64,000 bases of DNA from Epiperipatus broadwayi. Lineage: Eukaryota > Onychophora > Udeonychophora > Euonychophora > Peripatidae. Positions 60,777 through 64,000 of this stretch are shown one piece after another. Where the stretch lies: assembly GCA_028023455.1 (NCBI GenBank), contig JAQFVV010000012.1, positions 7,600,499 through 7,664,498 of the forward strand, given 5' to 3'. Numbering within the stretch: the first letter of the stretch is position 1; every line of letters starts with the position of its first letter. The notes under the pieces were generated by a model. That model saw nothing but the letters and a program-made list of their open reading frames with translations, was not told the origin of the DNA and ran no database searches. A program made the position numbers and the translations under genes.

Positions 60777-60968
60777 ATATAAAACAACTATGCTGGCTAT
60801 TAAAAGCATATTCTGTTTATTAGTTTCAAAATAACAAACAATATACAAAAAATATTATTTATTTTAGTAAAGATACAAAACAATTACGCTGGCTATTAAA
60901 AGCATGTTCTGTTTATTAGTTTCAAAATAACAAACAATATCAAAAAATTATTATTTATTTTAGTGAAG
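60777..60968. repeat. 96 bp tandem duplication
   Basis: Two copies of a unit contain GCTGGCTATTAAAAGCAT and GTTTATTAGTTTCAAAATAA, with few differences. Confidence 0.88.
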
Positions 60969-63124
60969 ATATATATAGTCAATTCAGTTTTTTTGGAAGT
61001 AGAATTTTGCTTGCGTATAGTTTAGAATTTTGATTTAGCAATTAGTATTTACTGCTGCTAGAATTGGTGAGAAAAAGATACGTATATTATTAGATCAATT
61101 TTGATATCGTGTTACTGAGAGAGATGATAAATACCAACGCAACATTTATTATCATTTCTTATAAAGATCAAAGGAATATCTGACAAAAAGTTGATGTCAT
61201 TTATGCCTATAAAAAAATGTTGGATATCTGATTAATTAAAACATCGACTTCATGCTATTTAATGCTTTAAGATTAACATTCTGGGGGGAGGGGGCGCTAA
61301 CTAGATCAATTGTAATAGAAATCAGTACTTTCTGAGCAGGGAATATATAAATATTTAAATGCATTATAATCAAAAATAGAATATAAAATCGTAATAGTAT
61401 AAATTGCAGCAATAGCCATCATATATAATATCTATCACAATGCTTCTATCATTTAATATTATGAGCAAAACAATTATGACATAATCATAAGAATTGGGTG
61501 AAAGAAGTAGTTTAATATTTTAAAAATCACTATTCTGAAGCTTTCTAACATCCCTTTATTGAGTAGCTGTATTTTTTATAGATAGAATTATATCTGCTAG
61601 AACCAGTTACGATAAAAAAAAAAACCCCAATGCACTCTGAATGGGAAATATGGACATTATGGCATCTTAGAAGAAAAAAAATCACATGCACACAGAAAAC
61701 CGCAATACAAAAAAAAAAAATCATTCCAATATTTATGTGTAATATGCGAGCAACGTCTCACAAAATAATACATCACATAGCTTTACAAGGAAAATGTCCA
61801 AGTTACTATTTTAAAGAAAAGCCTAAGTGAGAAAAATAATGATACAAATATAAGAATTGGACAAAAGAAAAGATAATTGATGTCATGTTATATGATAAGA
61901 CATATATATATATGAGAGCAGTAGCTCAAATCATCATTGATTAACTTCTGGTTGTCACATCAACATAGATTATGAGAATAGTTTATGATTGATTTTTCTA
62001 TGAAATTTAAAAAAAAAGTTTTACTATTAATAACTATGATCACCTCTATTGTTTTGCCTAATGTAGATATAATTATAAAGTATAAAAGCAAAAGAAAAAA
62101 AAGAAAGACAAAGGGAAAAAACCAGATGCAGACTATAAATTTTGCAAAAAACAAACAACTAAATGTAGACTTTTCTTATGAAGGATTATTAAAAAGAGAG
62201 AGAAAAACTCATAATATATTTCAGAATAAGATGAAAAATGTAAACAGTAGATGTAAAATATACTTAGTAAATAACATTTTAGAATTTGTTATACCACTAG
62301 ATATTAGTTGTAAGTGATAAAAATAATAGTTTATAGTTTCATTATCCTAATTGTGAAGTATGCAAATTAACAGTGTCAATCACACTTTCTTCACATATTA
62401 TATTTTTTATGTTTATGTACAATGATTAATTTATATATATATATTTATGGCTTGTTTATTTTGGTATTTAAGTCAGTGTATGTATAGAGAGAAACAATAT
62501 TTATTCATTGATTAATATGTATTGATTATCACAGTTTTGTGGCATTTTAGTACAATTAAACTTCATTAACACTATTTCCTGTTCTTCACTATTTCTATTT
62601 ACACATAATTTTTCCATAATCACTCAAATATACATAGAAATATCTTTAATCATTTGGGAAACATAATTTTTGTAATTATTATTAATAAACATGAAATTGT
62701 TTCTATTTTGTGTATAATTTATTAGACATAAAATGATTGTTGACTATGTCTGCTAATAATGATCATAACAATTTCTTGTAATAACAAATTGTTTAACAGT
62801 GTTAATAAACTGTAGAAATATTATTATATTGACATAGCATTTTTAATGACATTGACAAAGGTGATTATTGATTCAGCACTTCTAGAATATGATACTTCTT
62901 TTATCAGTCGTGATGGTCGTATCATATGAAAATATTTGTATTTCATTGTTAACACATTAAATGAGAACTTTACTATCTGGCTAAAAATAATCAGATCCCC
63001 ATTTACTGATACATAAGTTTGGGGGGGAAGTCAAGTTTTTACCCAGATTTGAGCCCTAAGTTGTGTTCATCATGGATAAATGAACTAAGTATTACACAGT
63101 GAAGTCTTTATTATGATATAAGGG
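60969..63124. other. A+T-rich DNA without recognisable genes
   Basis: No supported gene. The two overlapping frames near 61985-62317 are lysine- and asparagine-rich, as expected from A-rich sequence by chance. A G-rich tract (GGGGGGAGGGGGCG) is at 61282. Confidence 0.5.
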
Positions 63125-63300
63125 CATATGCTATCCACTCTTTCTCATACAAATGATACACATGGGCACAAAATGATCTCCAATATGTTTTTGTGCAGAT
63201 CAACACTCATCATTTGGTCCAGATTGTCATCTCCCACACATATATATTTAATCATTGCTCAGTTTATGCTTGTATTCTAATATTAAATTAGTTATAATAA
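63125..63300 (-). repeat. Hammerhead SINE family, copy D (degenerate)
   Basis: On the - strand it reads GAGCAATGATTAAATATATA, then GAGATGACAATCTGGACCAA, then ATGATGA (first core C lost), GTGTTGATCTGCAC and AAAA. The order and spacing match copies A-C, and the tRNA-like end is barely visible. Confidence 0.65.
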
Positions 63301-64000
63301 TCTACTGACTTGATTGTTGAATTTACCTTCTAGCAGGAAATTTGATATGCATACAGTTTAACAGATTTGCTGATAGAATGAATATATATCCATCAATACT
63401 AGAATGATTGCATCTAGATTAAAAGCAAATCTCTTTATATCATAATAATAGCAGTATATGCCCCTAAATTAAATAATACAATGATGAGAGACCAGTTTTA
63501 TAGATATCTGAAACCTAATAATGTATTCTGTAAAAACATCAATGTTGAGGAGGGATAATATATTTGGATCATAGTTTAGTAATTTGCATAGCCGAATCTT
63601 TAAAAGTTAAATAAAATTCATATTTAGAAACAAAGAGATATGATCAAGATAGAAGGGATAGAAATAATGGCAAAATATCAAGTCATTTGTTTAATATGTT
63701 GTGATTGAGCAATTATCAATTACTTATTTTGAGATGTTTTGGGCATTACAATGGTGCTGTAATTGCTATGGTTTTTCATTATTTTGTTGCTATTTATAAT
63801 GTTACATTATTGTACACAATCTTTTTTCCCTGTACAAATAATTTTAAAATTATTAATTGGAAAAAATAAATCTGAATATGTCAATATTGGTAGGAAAAAA
63901 GTATAATTTGCATGTGAAAGAAGTCAGACTTGCCTCCTTTTGATTCACTAGAAATGGTAATTTCTGTTTGGTGGATTGTTTAGTTTGAAGGCAATTTTTG
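63301..64000. other. A+T-rich DNA without recognisable genes
   Basis: Nothing supported. Confidence 0.5.

Noticed and set aside
61985-62317. 110-codon + strand frame rich in Lys and Asn
   Set aside because: An A-rich strand gives this by chance. It overlaps an opposite frame of equal quality, and there is no motif.

Overview
The window is nuclear DNA from an intron-rich, strongly A+T-rich animal genome. The evidence is split exons of a conserved eukaryotic gene, spliceosomal intron borders, and a dense, varied transposon load: Penelope-like, RTE and another APE-type LINE, Ty3/gypsy, hAT, piggyBac-like and Tc/mariner-like MITEs, and tRNA-derived SINEs. An invertebrate is likely. A mollusc, possibly a cephalopod, is my best guess from the mix of families, but no marker proves it. 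There are no bacterial operons, no CRISPR array and no rRNA.

Host gene: two + strand exons (34115-34198 and 42981-43072) have matching phases and encode part of the SHQ1 domain of the H/ACA snoRNP assembly factor SHQ1. They are separated by an 8.8 kb intron that has filled with transposons. No other host exon could be recognised.

Layout. 1-1900: 3' end of a Penelope-like element (PLE) with an intact GIY-YIG reading frame, then a 1.1 kb tract almost without C on the + strand, then a hammerhead-like motif. 5.0-11.3 kb: a ~720 bp tandem duplication hit by a LINE (18 bp target duplication), itself split by a piggyBac-type MITE. 12.1-14.35 kb: decayed hAT transposase gene. 15.8-16.8 kb: three tRNA-derived retroposon fragments, two with target duplications. 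19.4-22.4 kb: two TA-flanked terminal-inverted-repeat elements; the first contains a hammerhead-bearing SINE and a 229 bp tandem array. 24.35-31.0 kb: a very large inverted repeat (arms about 2 kb) around a Ty3/gypsy integrase relic. 32.3-33.0 kb: a foldback element. 35.2-36.8 kb: RTE relic and another hammerhead SINE. 37.1-38.6 kb: head-to-head PLE copies. 39.3-41.4 kb: probable solo LTR. 43.1-43.8 kb: a dimeric hammerhead retroelement 32 bp past the second SHQ1 exon. 44.6-45.4 kb: pogo/Tigger-like MITE. 49.6-57.9 kb: a complete but dead Ty3/gypsy element with two 1.65 kb LTRs. 59-63.3 kb: two more hammerhead SINE copies.

The most interesting theme is self-cleaving RNA. Two unrelated repeat families carry type I hammerhead folds. 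One (43.1 kb, - strand) keeps all core catalytic bases, and its partial upstream copy begins within about 3 nt of the predicted cleavage site. The other is a multicopy SINE-like family pairing a hammerhead fold with a tRNA-like module. In three of its copies the catalytic GAAA reads AAAA, in a context that suggests loss of a CpG.
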